Below the pieces are notes generated by a model. It worked only from the letters and a program-made list of their open reading frames with translations. It did no database searches and was not told the origin of the DNA. The translations under genes and the position numbers were made by a program. Of a stretch of 32,304 bases of DNA, positions 24,391-32,023 are shown one piece after another. This DNA is from a virus, in the IMG/VR virus record IMGVR_UViG_3300021407_000386, positions 1 to 32,304 of that record. One strand, given 5' to 3'. Each line of letters starts with the position of its first letter. Positions within the stretch are counted from its first letter, which is position 1.

Positions 24391-24570
24391 ATGAAGACAT
24401 TTGCCGCAATCGTTATGGCCGTACTGTTCGCTTCCTTTTTGAGGTGGAATTTCGCAGCGCCAAGGTCCTATCACTACGTCCGCGCGACAGGGACCAACCA
24501 AGGTCGTGTTTGCGTGAACGGAGATCCGGCACGAGGATGCTGGTATCCAATGGTAAAAGTCGCGGATTAG
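24391..24570 (+). CDS. Small plus-strand protein with signal peptide (candidate)
   Basis: 59 residues, on the opposite strand to every other gene. It fills the 194-base gap between two minus-strand genes and its TAG overlaps their TAA stop. MKTFAAIVMAVLFASFLRWN is a good signal peptide or membrane anchor; the rest has two cysteines (RVCVNGDPARGCWYP). Against it: no clear ribosome-binding site precedes the ATG and no plus-strand promoter was recognised. It may be a late-acquired or independently expressed small gene, or chance. Confidence 0.4.
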   Translation: MKTFAAIVMAVLFASFLRWNFAAPRSYHYVRATGTNQGRVCVNGDPARGCWYPMVKVAD

Positions 24571-25670
24571 GGTTCATAGCGATGCGGCACGCCGTTCGGA
24601 TCGACGGCAATAGGCATTCCACTCGCATCGTCGTAGTCGTAGTGCCAGCCGGATTCAATCGGCGGTAACGCTCCGCCACTTTTCGGATCGATACCGTGCG
24701 CAGCCGTGAACTTCTCAAAACTCGGGACGCCTCGCGTGCTGGCGAAATATTCCGAACCGCCGCTCTTGTCGTAAAGGGCGCGTAGCTTGGTCAGCGTCGC
24801 GAGTCCGTCGGGCGCTTTATCTTTCGGCTCGCTCGATACCAACTTATCGGTCGGTTTGCGTTGGTCGCCGCGATATTGCTGCCCCGTCGTCGGGTCATAC
24901 CAATCAGCGACGTTTTTATCTTCTGGCGGTGCCGCTGCTTTCGTGGCTTCAGCATTCGCCCGTCCCGTCTCCGCTTGTCGCAACGCCTCTTCAGACGGAA
25001 TCGCTGCCGTTTCAGCTTCGGACTTCTTACTCGCGGCTACCTCGGCGTCGGTCTGTGCCTTGATTTGACCCTCTTTAAGCGGTTCCTGGTAGATGACATT
25101 GTTCGCTTCGGTCCAAGTGTGTTGCGTATAAGCGTCGTTCGCTATCGCATTCGCGTACCGTTCCGCGCGCTGTGCTTGAGTTGGCGTCATCGTTGGAATG
25201 GCGGCATGGACTTGAGCCGCGAGGTCGGCATTAGCTACCGGTATTCCAGCGAGTTGCTGCGCCTTACCTTGAGCGAGGGCCGTCTGCGCACCATATAATT
25301 GATTCTTAGCTTGGGTTCCCTGAAGCGCGGCTTGCGCCTGCTGCTGTCTCGTTTGGTTTGCTTCCGCAGCGTTGAATCCGCCGAGCGCACCGAGACCGCC
25401 TGCCGAAATGCGCCCACCGAGACCGGCCAGTCGCGGACTTCCCGCCGCTGAGAAATATCCCTGCAATGCCGCTTGCGTTAGCGGACTGCCGAGAAAGCCT
25501 GTGAGTCCACCGCCCGATTGCGGCGTCGGAGGGTTCTGCTGCATCTGCTGCGCGCCGGGAAATCCCGCACTCGCCAAGTTGCTGATTTGCTGAGACTGCG
25601 GCGCGGGCTGTTGCTGGCCTTGCCCAGTAATTGCAGCCGCCAACGTTTGCAAATAAGTGCCCAAGCCCAC
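24567..25670 (-). CDS. Probable internal virion protein
   Basis: 367 residues from GTG 25670, one base after the previous stop, with a GGAGG site about 11 bases upstream. The first 80 residues are Gln/Ala/Gly-rich; residues 80-250 are helical with many Ala and Glu (TRQQQAQAALQGTQAKNQLY), and the C-terminus is globular (SEYFASTRGVPSFEKFTAAH, DYDDASGMPIAVDPNGVPHR). It stands in the ejection-protein cluster and probably enters the head. No named family. Confidence 0.75.
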   Translation of the reverse strand: MGLGTYLQTLAAAITGQGQQQPAPQSQQISNLASAGFPGAQQMQQNPPTPQSGGGLTGFLGSPLTQAALQGYFSAAGSPRLAGLGGRISAGGLGALGGFNAAEANQTRQQQAQAALQGTQAKNQLYGAQTALAQGKAQQLAGIPVANADLAAQVHAAIPTMTPTQAQRAERYANAIANDAYTQHTWTEANNVIYQEPLKEGQIKAQTDAEVAASKKSEAETAAIPSEEALRQAETGRANAEATKAAAPPEDKNVADWYDPTTGQQYRGDQRKPTDKLVSSEPKDKAPDGLATLTKLRALYDKSGGSEYFASTRGVPSFEKFTAAHGIDPKSGGALPPIESGWHYDYDDASGMPIAVDPNGVPHRYEP

Positions 25671-25671
25671 G

Positions 25672-26184
25672 TTATGACGAACCTCCGAGGAGCTTGGCGA
25701 TCATCGCCTGCATGGACTGAGCATTCTGAGGCGGCTGCGCCATTTGCGGCACGGGCGGAGCGGGATTCGGCTTGGGCGCAGCCATCTGCTGTCCCATGTT
25801 TTGCGGCGTCACGGGCGGTCGTGGAGCGTACTGCGGTTGCTGCTGGGGCTTTTGCGAACCACCCATCATTTGCGAAATCAGTGCCGGACTCGTCGTCGAG
25901 GGTGAGCCGGGACTAGCGGTCGATTGCACTCCCCCTGCCATGAGCGGCAAGCCCGCTTGAGGATTCCCCATTGCGGTAGAGCCAATCCCTGCTGCGATGG
26001 CTGCCGGGCCTGTGATGTCCTGCAAAGCGGTATTGAAGGGTTGCATCTCTTTGCTCAGGCCACCGAAGAAGCCAAGGCCAGCGCCACCCGGTTGTCCCGC
26101 CGAAGGCGTCGTGCCCGGAACGGCAGGACCAGCGAACGGCGACCCACCAACCATGCTTGTCAATGCGTCTGCTGCGCCGCCCAT
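25672..26184 (-). CDS. Low-complexity virion protein
   Basis: 170 residues, Gly/Pro/Gln/Met-rich. It begins MGGAADALTSMVGGSPFAGP and contains a GFFGGLSKEMQPFNTALQDI segment and a hydrophobic glycine-rich patch (ITGPAAIAAGIGSTAMGNPQ) before a Pro-Gln region. Its ATG follows the previous stop directly. The shared MGG start and composition tie it to the two upstream genes. A structural or ejection role is inferred from position only. Confidence 0.7.
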   Translation of the reverse strand: MGGAADALTSMVGGSPFAGPAVPGTTPSAGQPGGAGLGFFGGLSKEMQPFNTALQDITGPAAIAAGIGSTAMGNPQAGLPLMAGGVQSTASPGSPSTTSPALISQMMGGSQKPQQQPQYAPRPPVTPQNMGQQMAAPKPNPAPPVPQMAQPPQNAQSMQAMIAKLLGGSS

Positions 26185-26745
26185 CTACTTGCCCAACTGC
26201 CCCGACTGAAACATCGACGCGAGCGGATTGCTACCTGCGGCCTGCGGTCCCGACGATTGCTGTAGCCCGGGATAGAACTGGCTCAACTGATTGTATGCCG
26301 GAGGCGAGAACATGGCCTGCACACCCGATGGATTCTGCCCGTATTGCTGCTGCCAGTAGGGGGTGTTGATGGCTCCGCCGAGTAGCGATTGATTCTGATT
26401 CGGTGGACCGGAGGGCGTCGAGCCGCCGGGACCGCCACTCGAAGGCGGAAGGCCCGGAGCACCTCCGCCACCGCCTCTCGTGCCACCGCCGCCACCAAAG
26501 CTGTTTAAGCCTGACGTTGCGTTAGCCGTCAGCGGAGCAAAACCCGCGCTCTGATTCGTTGATCCGCCGTAGCCGTTCGAGGCTTGCGGTCCGAGCGCCT
26601 GATTCATGTTCATCGGCGTCGTTCCCATCGAACTGCCGCCCATCATGCCCTGCGCGCCCGCGCCCTGCGGCATGCCGCCGCCCCACGACCCGCCGCCGTA
26701 AGAACTGGCTGGCGTTGCGCTCGGACTTTGTGGTGTTCCGCCCAT
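26185..26745 (-). CDS. Glycine-rich virion protein
   Basis: 186 residues with extreme Gly/Ser/Pro/Asn content, including a poly-Gly patch (NSFGGGGGTRGGGGGAPGL). The C-terminal third is aromatic and Gln-rich (NTPYWQQQYGQNPSGVQAMF). It starts MGGTPQSPSATPASSYGGGS, after a GAGGGTG ribosome-binding site. Low complexity makes homology calls unsafe. Its place in the ejection-protein cluster is the only guide to function. Confidence 0.7.
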   Translation of the reverse strand: MGGTPQSPSATPASSYGGGSWGGGMPQGAGAQGMMGGSSMGTTPMNMNQALGPQASNGYGGSTNQSAGFAPLTANATSGLNSFGGGGGTRGGGGGAPGLPPSSGGPGGSTPSGPPNQNQSLLGGAINTPYWQQQYGQNPSGVQAMFSPPAYNQLSQFYPGLQQSSGPQAAGSNPLASMFQSGQLGK

Positions 26746-26756
26746 CTAAATCACCC

Positions 26757-27524
26757 TCACTTGGATGTCGCTGCGGGATTGGTCCCCGTGGAGATTGTCG
26801 TTCCTGAGTTGCCGATGGCCTGTCCGATCGTCGGCCCGAACATCTGGAGCGCCGTGTACGGCCACATTCCCTGCTGGGTCTGGTTCTGGTAGCCGGTCTG
26901 CAATACGTCCTGCGCCTGCTGCTGCTGCTGTCCGCCGATACCCGTCAGCATTTCGGACGGCGTGTATTGCGCGGTCGCAAGTCCCGGCGCATTCCCGATG
27001 GCTGCCGTCTGCTGGCCGAGTCCCGTTTCGTAAGCAGGCTCGTAAATGTTCGCGGCAAGATTGCCGAGTTGCTGACTGAGCTGAGATTGAGCATTGGAGA
27101 ATGCCTGCTCGCTGCCCGACGATCCGAGTCCACCAGCGGCTACCGCGTTACTGAGAATATTCGGCGCTACCGCCTGCTCGTAGTTTTGGATGACCGGCTG
27201 TGCGGCGGCGTTGTAGTATTGCTGGAGGTACTGATTAGTCTGGGGGTTGAGATTGGCACCGGCGGCGATGTTGGTGTTCGCGCCTTGCGCCGTGCCGAGC
27301 GCGCCCTGAGCGCCTGCGGTTTGCTGCTCGCCGAGTTGCATGCCCGCTTCCTGTGCTTGCGTGAAGGGGGCGACTTGCTGATTCGGGAGCGGAGACGGCG
27401 CTATCTGCCCGCCGGGAAAGTACTGATTGCCTGCGGCCCCAAGGAATTCCTGAGCGGTTCCCGTTGCCCATTGCGGCAGCTTCGATGTCGTTGTGGAGGA
27501 TGTGGTGCTCGGACTTCCGCCCAT
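26757..27524 (-). CDS. Gln/Ala-rich helical virion protein
   Basis: 255 residues. ATG 27524 was chosen because AAGG lies seven bases upstream and the product then begins MGGSPS like its neighbours; a start 30 bases upstream is also open. After a Thr-rich head comes a segment SKLPQWATGTAQEFLGAAGN, typical of a phage protein family in which LPxW opens a long helical region. A long Gln/Ala-rich helix follows (TQAQEAGMQLGEQQTAGAQG). It is probably one of the ejection proteins. Confidence 0.75.
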   Translation of the reverse strand: MGGSPSTTSSTTTSKLPQWATGTAQEFLGAAGNQYFPGGQIAPSPLPNQQVAPFTQAQEAGMQLGEQQTAGAQGALGTAQGANTNIAAGANLNPQTNQYLQQYYNAAAQPVIQNYEQAVAPNILSNAVAAGGLGSSGSEQAFSNAQSQLSQQLGNLAANIYEPAYETGLGQQTAAIGNAPGLATAQYTPSEMLTGIGGQQQQQAQDVLQTGYQNQTQQGMWPYTALQMFGPTIGQAIGNSGTTISTGTNPAATSK

Positions 27525-27595
27525 AGTGCCGCCTTGTAGGGAGCGCGGCAGCACCCAGATGGAATAGAAGAACGCTAATTATGGAGCATTGTCAA

Positions 27596-28042
27596 TCACG
27601 CGCGCACGAAATACCGCACCCATCGCGGTAGCGAATCTTTCAGTTCCGTTCTTCCCAAATATTTGCCGTGCTCTAGCGCGCTGTCAATCTTTCGCTGGAT
27701 TTCGTCGTTTCGCTCGCGCGCCCATCGAACCTGCATTTCCGGCGTCACGTCTCGATAGGTCGCCGTATCCGCAATGATGTTCTCGGGTATCGGACTCCAC
27801 CACTCATTCGAGCCACCCTTCCCGTTACCGTTCTGCGCGGCGGCGTTCACGATAATCGACTGTTCGTCCAGAATTTCGCACGCTCGATGGAGCACCTTGA
27901 TTTGCCACTTCTGGCTGCGCGGATTCATCCCGCCCAAGAGCGCTTCATCGGCTCTGCCATAAGCGTCGGCAAATTTGTGAATCGCCGCTCGCAACTCTGC
28001 GGCTTCGCGTTCGATTGATTTGGCACTTATCTTTCGCGGCAT
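27596..28042 (-). CDS. Hypothetical helical protein
   Basis: 148 residues with a good AGGAG ribosome-binding site at seven bases. It starts MPRKISAKSIEREAAELRAA and is basic and helical, with a middle loop (AAQNGNGKGGSNEWWSPIPE) and a C-terminal helix (MQVRWARERNDEIQRKIDSA). No domain recognised. Seventy-one bases follow before the next start; they show only that gene's ribosome-binding site. Confidence 0.7.
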   Translation of the reverse strand: MPRKISAKSIEREAAELRAAIHKFADAYGRADEALLGGMNPRSQKWQIKVLHRACEILDEQSIIVNAAAQNGNGKGGSNEWWSPIPENIIADTATYRDVTPEMQVRWARERNDEIQRKIDSALEHGKYLGRTELKDSLPRWVRYFVRA

Positions 28043-28052
28043 GATGACTCTC

Positions 28053-28514
28053 CTATACCGGCATCTCCCACGTAATAAACGTCTTGCGGAATCCGAATAG
28101 AGCGTAGCTGGGTCTACGGCTCAGCGTCACGATGCGATCGCAGCCCAAGGCTCTCGCCTGCTGGTGCATGAAGTCGATGGATAACGCTACCGCCTCCGGA
28201 ATGTTGTCGTCGGGAAGGCGCTCGCGCAAGGGCAGCGTGTAGGTAGCCCAGTTGAAGTATTCGAGCTTGTTGGAGAAGGGACGGCGCATTGTCTGCACGA
28301 CGAAGAAGCCGAGCATACGGGGGCCGCGCGATACCATGTAGAGCTGCGCGTGGTTGAAGCGGATGGCGGCGTAAACGTCTTCCATGATGAAGTCGGGGCG
28401 AGCCTTTCGAATCACGGCGTCCATGCCTATCTTCACCCATTGCCAGACAGCGTGGAGTTCCTGCGGCTGTACCTGGAGGATGCTGACAGGGGCGGGCGTC
28501 TGCGGGATGTTCAC
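28053..28514 (-). CDS. GNAT-like protein
   Basis: 153 residues from GTG 28514, which overlaps the upstream stop (GTGA). The order of elements fits a GNAT acetyltransferase fold: N-terminal helices, EDVYAAIRFNHAQLYMVSRG, a strand MLGFFVVQTM, then a helix with EAVALSIDFMHQQARALGCD followed by IVTLSRRPSYALFGFRKTFI. The pyrophosphate-binding QxxGxG/A motif is not clear, so catalysis is uncertain. Similar small proteins appear near terminases in other phages (general knowledge). Confidence 0.65.
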   Translation of the reverse strand: MNIPQTPAPVSILQVQPQELHAVWQWVKIGMDAVIRKARPDFIMEDVYAAIRFNHAQLYMVSRGPRMLGFFVVQTMRRPFSNKLEYFNWATYTLPLRERLPDDNIPEAVALSIDFMHQQARALGCDRIVTLSRRPSYALFGFRKTFITWEMPV

Positions 28515-28585
28515 GCGCGCACGATTATGTAAATGCTCGTAGCCAGCGCGACGATGAACAGCGTGCCCGCAATAAGAGCAAACAT
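28511..28585 (-). CDS. 24-residue single-span membrane protein
   Basis: From ATG 28585 with an AGAAGG site eight bases upstream, the product MFALIAGTLFIVALATSIYI plus VRA is almost wholly a membrane segment. Its stop overlaps the GTG of the next gene. A longer frame upstream lacks a ribosome-binding site and overlaps another gene. It could be a holin-like or spanin-related peptide, but size alone cannot decide. Confidence 0.6.
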   Translation of the reverse strand: MFALIAGTLFIVALATSIYIIVRA

Positions 28586-28651
28586 GCGATCACCTTCTGG
28601 TGTCTGCTCGGGGCTGAAGAATCGCAACAGACAATCCAACAAGAATCCTTG

Positions 28652-28680
28652 ATTACGATATGGCAGGCGACAGTTCACAA
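28652..28680 (-). promoter_or_regulatory. Weak promoter candidate
   Basis: The minus strand shows TTGTGA, 17 bases, then CGTAAT. The same CGTAAT hexamer is found before the capsid gene. It lies in an 89-base gap ahead of the small membrane protein, one of the few gaps in the cluster. Matches are four of six at each box, so this is tentative. Confidence 0.2.
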
Positions 28681-29016
28681 CTTCTTCGCAGCGTCGAGCA
28701 CTTCGCCAATTCCCAAATCTCCCGCCAACCAATCTTGAACAGAAGGCGTCTCTTCCGCGAAAGCCATCATCATCGCCGTCCTTCCGCCAAATATGACTCG
28801 TGGCGGAGGACTATAGAGCGGAAGCGCCATTGACGGCGGGTTGGTATCAAATAGGATGCGAGGCTTCTCTCGTTCTGGTTCTTTCTCGACAAGCGGAACT
28901 CGCAACTCCGATAACTTCAGATCGCGGCACGCTTTAATCCTTCCGCTCAACTCATGTGCGCTGATCATTTGTCGCGGAAGACTGTAATTCCACTCTGTAT
29001 TTAGCCAGTCCGCCAT
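28675..29016 (-). CDS. Hypothetical protein
   Basis: 113 residues from ATG 29016, one base after the previous stop; the longer open frame would overlap the neighbour by 110 bases. It begins MADWLNTEWNYSLPRQMISA and has a helix (HELSGRIKACRDLKLSELRV), a charged middle and a C-terminal helix. No family recognised. Confidence 0.7.
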   Translation of the reverse strand: MADWLNTEWNYSLPRQMISAHELSGRIKACRDLKLSELRVPLVEKEPEREKPRILFDTNPPSMALPLYSPPPRVIFGGRTAMMMAFAEETPSVQDWLAGDLGIGEVLDAAKKL

Positions 29017-29017
29017 A

Positions 29018-29584
29018 TCACTTCGCCCACGCGCTGCCGATGGTTTCCTTACGCGCCCTTTCAGCGTCTCTCTCGTAATCCATCGGTTCAACATCGACGG
29101 TCGCCTGCGCATCTTCGGAAACCGCAACTTCGCGCTTCGTGAACAATTTGCGCCACCACGATTTCTTCGCTTGCGTTCTCTCGGCGCGTAACTGCCTCAC
29201 TTCGTCCGTGAGATATTGCATCTGCCGTTTCAAGTCGGTGAGATTCGCCGCAAGCGGTCCTACCTTTTGCAATTCCCGAACGACTGTCTCAGTACCCGCG
29301 ACGAGGTGCGCAAACTTGGAGTCGTCGCGCGTCATCGCGCCCGCCATCTGGCTCATCTGCTCGGTCATGTGCGTAAAGAACACGGGCCACGCATCGTTGA
29401 GCGAGCCGCACTTGCGCAACTCGACTATTGCCCTGCGCGTCTCGAACGGAGTCTGGGCGGACAAATCGCGCGTCTCAGCCCATACGTGATTGACTTCTTC
29501 CTGACTGACCTCGCCGCGTTCGATGCGGAGCGCCAGAGCCTTGTCGGGATGAAGTTCTACCAATTCGTTTATTCGCTCAGCCAT
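29018..29584 (-). CDS. Coiled-coil protein next to the terminase
   Basis: 188 residues with an ideal GGAGG site six bases before the ATG, overlapping the terminase end by 16 bases. The N-terminal half is helical with a possible winged or helix-turn-helix shape; residues about 108-140 form a coiled coil (NLTDLKRQMQYLTDEVRQLR), followed by a Lys/Trp-rich patch (KKSWWRKLFTKR) that could touch membrane or DNA. Function unknown. Confidence 0.7.
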   Translation of the reverse strand: MAERINELVELHPDKALALRIERGEVSQEEVNHVWAETRDLSAQTPFETRRAIVELRKCGSLNDAWPVFFTHMTEQMSQMAGAMTRDDSKFAHLVAGTETVVRELQKVGPLAANLTDLKRQMQYLTDEVRQLRAERTQAKKSWWRKLFTKREVAVSEDAQATVDVEPMDYERDAERARKETIGSAWAK

Positions 29585-31176
29585 GAACCGCCTCCGCCTT
29601 CATAGTCACTGTCGCCAAACTTCCGCGAACCTTCGCCTTGTGCATAACTTCGCGGATAGACAATGTTCAACTCAGGGTCTTTGAGCAGCGCCATCGAATC
29701 GAGTCCGTCCTTGTATCGCGTAAACGGGAACGGCGTGTATTCCTTCTCAATGAAGTATTCGATCAAGTCGATTTGTTTACCACTCTTCTGCGTGAACTTG
29801 ATGCCGCTCTCCGGGAGAAGAATCAAGCCGCCACGGAACTCAGGCACCAGCCGCTCGTAAATCTTGTTGTCCTTTTTCATCTGATTGCTGCCGAGCGGAA
29901 TGATCGTGAAGCGGAAATTCTCTCGGTCCATCCGTTCCTTCAGGTAGTCCACGTCGGCTTGCATGGCGAATTTCTCGTAACCAACCTTCAGCACCGAATC
30001 GTACTCGCGCATGAGTCGGAACAGGTGGTCTCCGCGCTCGGACAGATTCATCTTGTCCAGCGCGCCGTCGAGTATGTACTTGCGCTTGTCGAAGTTGAGA
30101 CCGATCACCCACATGGCGCATTGCGAATCGGTCTTGATGCTGTCGCCCGCCGGATCGACGACGATATACTTGTTGAGGCTGCGGATGTTGGGGATCGTCT
30201 TGTAGCGCTGGAGCCACTCGACACGGAAGCCTGATTCCTTGGTGGCTTCGGTTGGGTCAAGCAGGATTTGCATGGCGAACGTTCTGGGACTCATCGCCTG
30301 CTTCTTTTTCGATAAGCCCTCTTCCGAGAGCAGGAGGCTCAGCCCGTTGGCGACGATAGGACGTTTCCGCACGGTGCCGAACTTGCGTTCCATCATGACG
30401 TGGTAGGTATCACCTTCGTCGTAGAAGGTGCCTGCCACCCTGAACTTGATGGGGTCCGTCGCGGAAAGATTCAGCGACTGCTCCCACATCTTCGTCACCT
30501 TGTCGATCATGTCGGGACCGGTAACGGCGCGCTCTTCGATCACGTCGTCGTAAATCAGATGGCTGAAATGTTTTGAGGTCGGCTGTCCGTCCGTGAGGCC
30601 CCACGCTTCCACAGTCGATTCCTTGGGGTTGCCCTTGCGCTTGACGATAATGCCGTCGTCTTCGCTCCACTTCGATGCTTCCAGCTTAGGCTGTTCGTAG
30701 AGAATGTCGGGGAAGAGTTTTACGAGAATGTCGTTCTTCTCGAATTCGCTTTTGATCTGACGGAGAAACTGCTTCGCTATCGGTCGCGTGTGCGAGAAGA
30801 TGCCGAACGTCACTTCGGGGTCGATGAGAATATCCTGAATCGTCTTCCCGTAGGTGATGATGGTGGACTTGCCGCCGCCCCTGCTCCAGAAATCCAGATG
30901 GCAGTCAGGGTCCTGCTGCACCTCAGCGCATCTGTCGAAGTACCACTGGTGTTGAAGGAACGTGGCGTTGAGCAGATGCACCAGCAGGAAGAACAGGTCG
31001 TTGCGGGCGAGCCAGCGGAGATGGTCGATGCGGCGGTCCTGTGGACACTTCTGGACGGTCTCGGCCCATAAAGATGCTTCGTCGATGGAGCGCGAGCGGG
31101 CAAGTGGTGGATGCGAGGCACAGGCGCCAGCGCGAAGTACGGAGTCGCGGAGTTCGCTGATGGGGTCACGCGGCAT
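29569..31176 (-). CDS. terL: Terminase large subunit
   Basis: 535 residues. The ATPase has Walker A at 98-105 (SRGGGKST), Walker B at 206-215 (HLIYDDVIEE) and a coupling-motif-like GTFYDEGD near 249. The RNase H-like nuclease has Asp341 in VVDPAGD, Glu401 in VGYEKFAM and Asp490/Asp493 in YKDGLDSMALL as likely metal ligands. The enzyme packs DNA through the portal and cuts it. The ATG overlaps the upstream stop (TAATG). The set of motifs is complete, so the enzyme is probably active. Confidence 0.95.
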   Translation of the reverse strand: MPRDPISELRDSVLRAGACASHPPLARSRSIDEASLWAETVQKCPQDRRIDHLRWLARNDLFFLLVHLLNATFLQHQWYFDRCAEVQQDPDCHLDFWSRGGGKSTIITYGKTIQDILIDPEVTFGIFSHTRPIAKQFLRQIKSEFEKNDILVKLFPDILYEQPKLEASKWSEDDGIIVKRKGNPKESTVEAWGLTDGQPTSKHFSHLIYDDVIEERAVTGPDMIDKVTKMWEQSLNLSATDPIKFRVAGTFYDEGDTYHVMMERKFGTVRKRPIVANGLSLLLSEEGLSKKKQAMSPRTFAMQILLDPTEATKESGFRVEWLQRYKTIPNIRSLNKYIVVDPAGDSIKTDSQCAMWVIGLNFDKRKYILDGALDKMNLSERGDHLFRLMREYDSVLKVGYEKFAMQADVDYLKERMDRENFRFTIIPLGSNQMKKDNKIYERLVPEFRGGLILLPESGIKFTQKSGKQIDLIEYFIEKEYTPFPFTRYKDGLDSMALLKDPELNIVYPRSYAQGEGSRKFGDSDYEGGGGSWLSE

Positions 31177-31361
31177 TATCTAAATCTCGGTCGCAGCGGA
31201 TACTTTTCTTCGCCTGTGTACTGATTGCATCGAGGGCACGTCGGCGGATCGCCGCTAAGGTGCATCGTGCCTGCATGAACGTCGTGCCATTCGTAGCCGC
31301 AATTTGAGCACTTCATGTTATCGAGACTCTGGTTCAATAACGGATGCTCTGCCTTTTTCAT
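31176..31361 (-). CDS. Small zinc-ribbon protein
   Basis: 61 residues. MKCSNCGYEWHDVHAG and then PTCPRCNQYTG give two CxxC pairs 25 residues apart, a classic zinc ribbon. The ATG directly follows the stop of the 28-residue protein, and the end overlaps the large terminase start by one base. It could help terminase, bind DNA, or act on host transcription; the sequence does not decide. Confidence 0.75.
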   Translation of the reverse strand: MKKAEHPLLNQSLDNMKCSNCGYEWHDVHAGTMHLSGDPPTCPRCNQYTGEEKYPLRPRFR

Positions 31362-31448
31362 CTACGCACCCCAGATAGCGAGCATGAAGGTCCAGTCGTC
31401 TTCGCCCATGTCGCCATCTTCGATTATGAAGTATGCCGCCCAACTCAT
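31362..31448 (-). CDS. 28-residue acidic aromatic micro-protein
   Basis: ATG 31448 overlaps the stop of the putative small terminase (ATGA) and the TAG is followed at once by the next ATG. The product begins MSWAAYFIIEDGDMGEDDWT and ends AIWGA. Exact packing at both ends makes it likely to be translated. No family recognised. Confidence 0.55.
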   Translation of the reverse strand: MSWAAYFIIEDGDMGEDDWTFMLAIWGA

Positions 31449-31933
31449 CCCGTATTCCCCTCGTGCTGCGCCTCGTCGAGTAACAGTAACAGTTCCTCTT
31501 TCACTTCAGGATGGTCAACCGCAAACTTCGAGAATAGATGCACGAGTCGTGAGAGGCGCGGGTCGCGGGCGTCGCCGCCCTGATTGTACGCTCCTGCCAA
31601 CTTGGCCTTTGCTTCAACCACATTTCTTATTTCCTTGAGGCAGGTCAACGCATCACGCTTCCCTGATTCTTTTTCTGAACTTGAGAAGTCGGCGAGTAGG
31701 TTCAGCAGTTCCTGATGCACGAAGTCGAGGTCGCCGTGATACGAGTCGGGAGTCCCGATCACCGCCACAGCCTGATTCTTCGTATGCCCTTCCCGTCGGT
31801 GGTGGGCTAGCTGGTTGATGGTCAGGTTCACGTCGCGGGCTATCTGGCCTAGCGGCTCGTTGCGGGCGAGGCGGTCGTCTACGCCGCCACGGACGAGACG
31901 GGGAAGCTGGCAGACGGGGCAGTTCCTAGCCAT
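31445..31933 (-). CDS. Putative terminase small subunit
   Basis: 162 residues, two small genes before the large terminase. CPVC at 5-8 and a helix-turn-helix-like stretch (EPLGQIARDVNLTINQLAHH, about 25-44) would suit DNA recognition; a coiled helical region follows (KRDALTCLKEIRNVVEAKAK) and an acidic helical tail (HPEVKEELLLLLDEA). Small terminases bind the packaging start and feed DNA to the motor. Assignment rests on position and helix-turn-helix character. A transcription regulator is the main alternative. Confidence 0.6.
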   Translation of the reverse strand: MARNCPVCQLPRLVRGGVDDRLARNEPLGQIARDVNLTINQLAHHRREGHTKNQAVAVIGTPDSYHGDLDFVHQELLNLLADFSSSEKESGKRDALTCLKEIRNVVEAKAKLAGAYNQGGDARDPRLSRLVHLFSKFAVDHPEVKEELLLLLDEAQHEGNTG

Positions 31934-31939
31934 TCTCGC

Positions 31940-32023
31940 TCACGGCATCGCCAACGCCAGCATCACCATGAACAGGCCCCATCCGAACGACACGGCAATG
32001 AACATCATCTGCGGATCACTCAT
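31940..32023 (-). CDS. 27-residue single-span membrane protein
   Basis: ATG 32023 overlaps the previous stop (ATGA) and the TGA overlaps the next gene by eight bases. MSDPQMMFIAVSFGWGLFMV plus MLALAMP is a single hydrophobic helix. As with the 24-residue protein near 28550, a role in lysis or membrane targeting is possible but unproven. Confidence 0.6.
   Translation of the reverse strand: MSDPQMMFIAVSFGWGLFMVMLALAMP

Noticed and set aside
24373-24501. TTG-initiated N-terminal extension of the 1001-residue protein
   Set aside because: No ribosome-binding site before the TTG, while ATG 24372 has GAGAG upstream. It remains the main competitor of the plus-strand micro-gene.
28675-29127. 150-codon version of the 113-residue gene
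   Set aside because: It would overlap the preceding gene by 110 bases; ATG 29016 follows that stop by one base.
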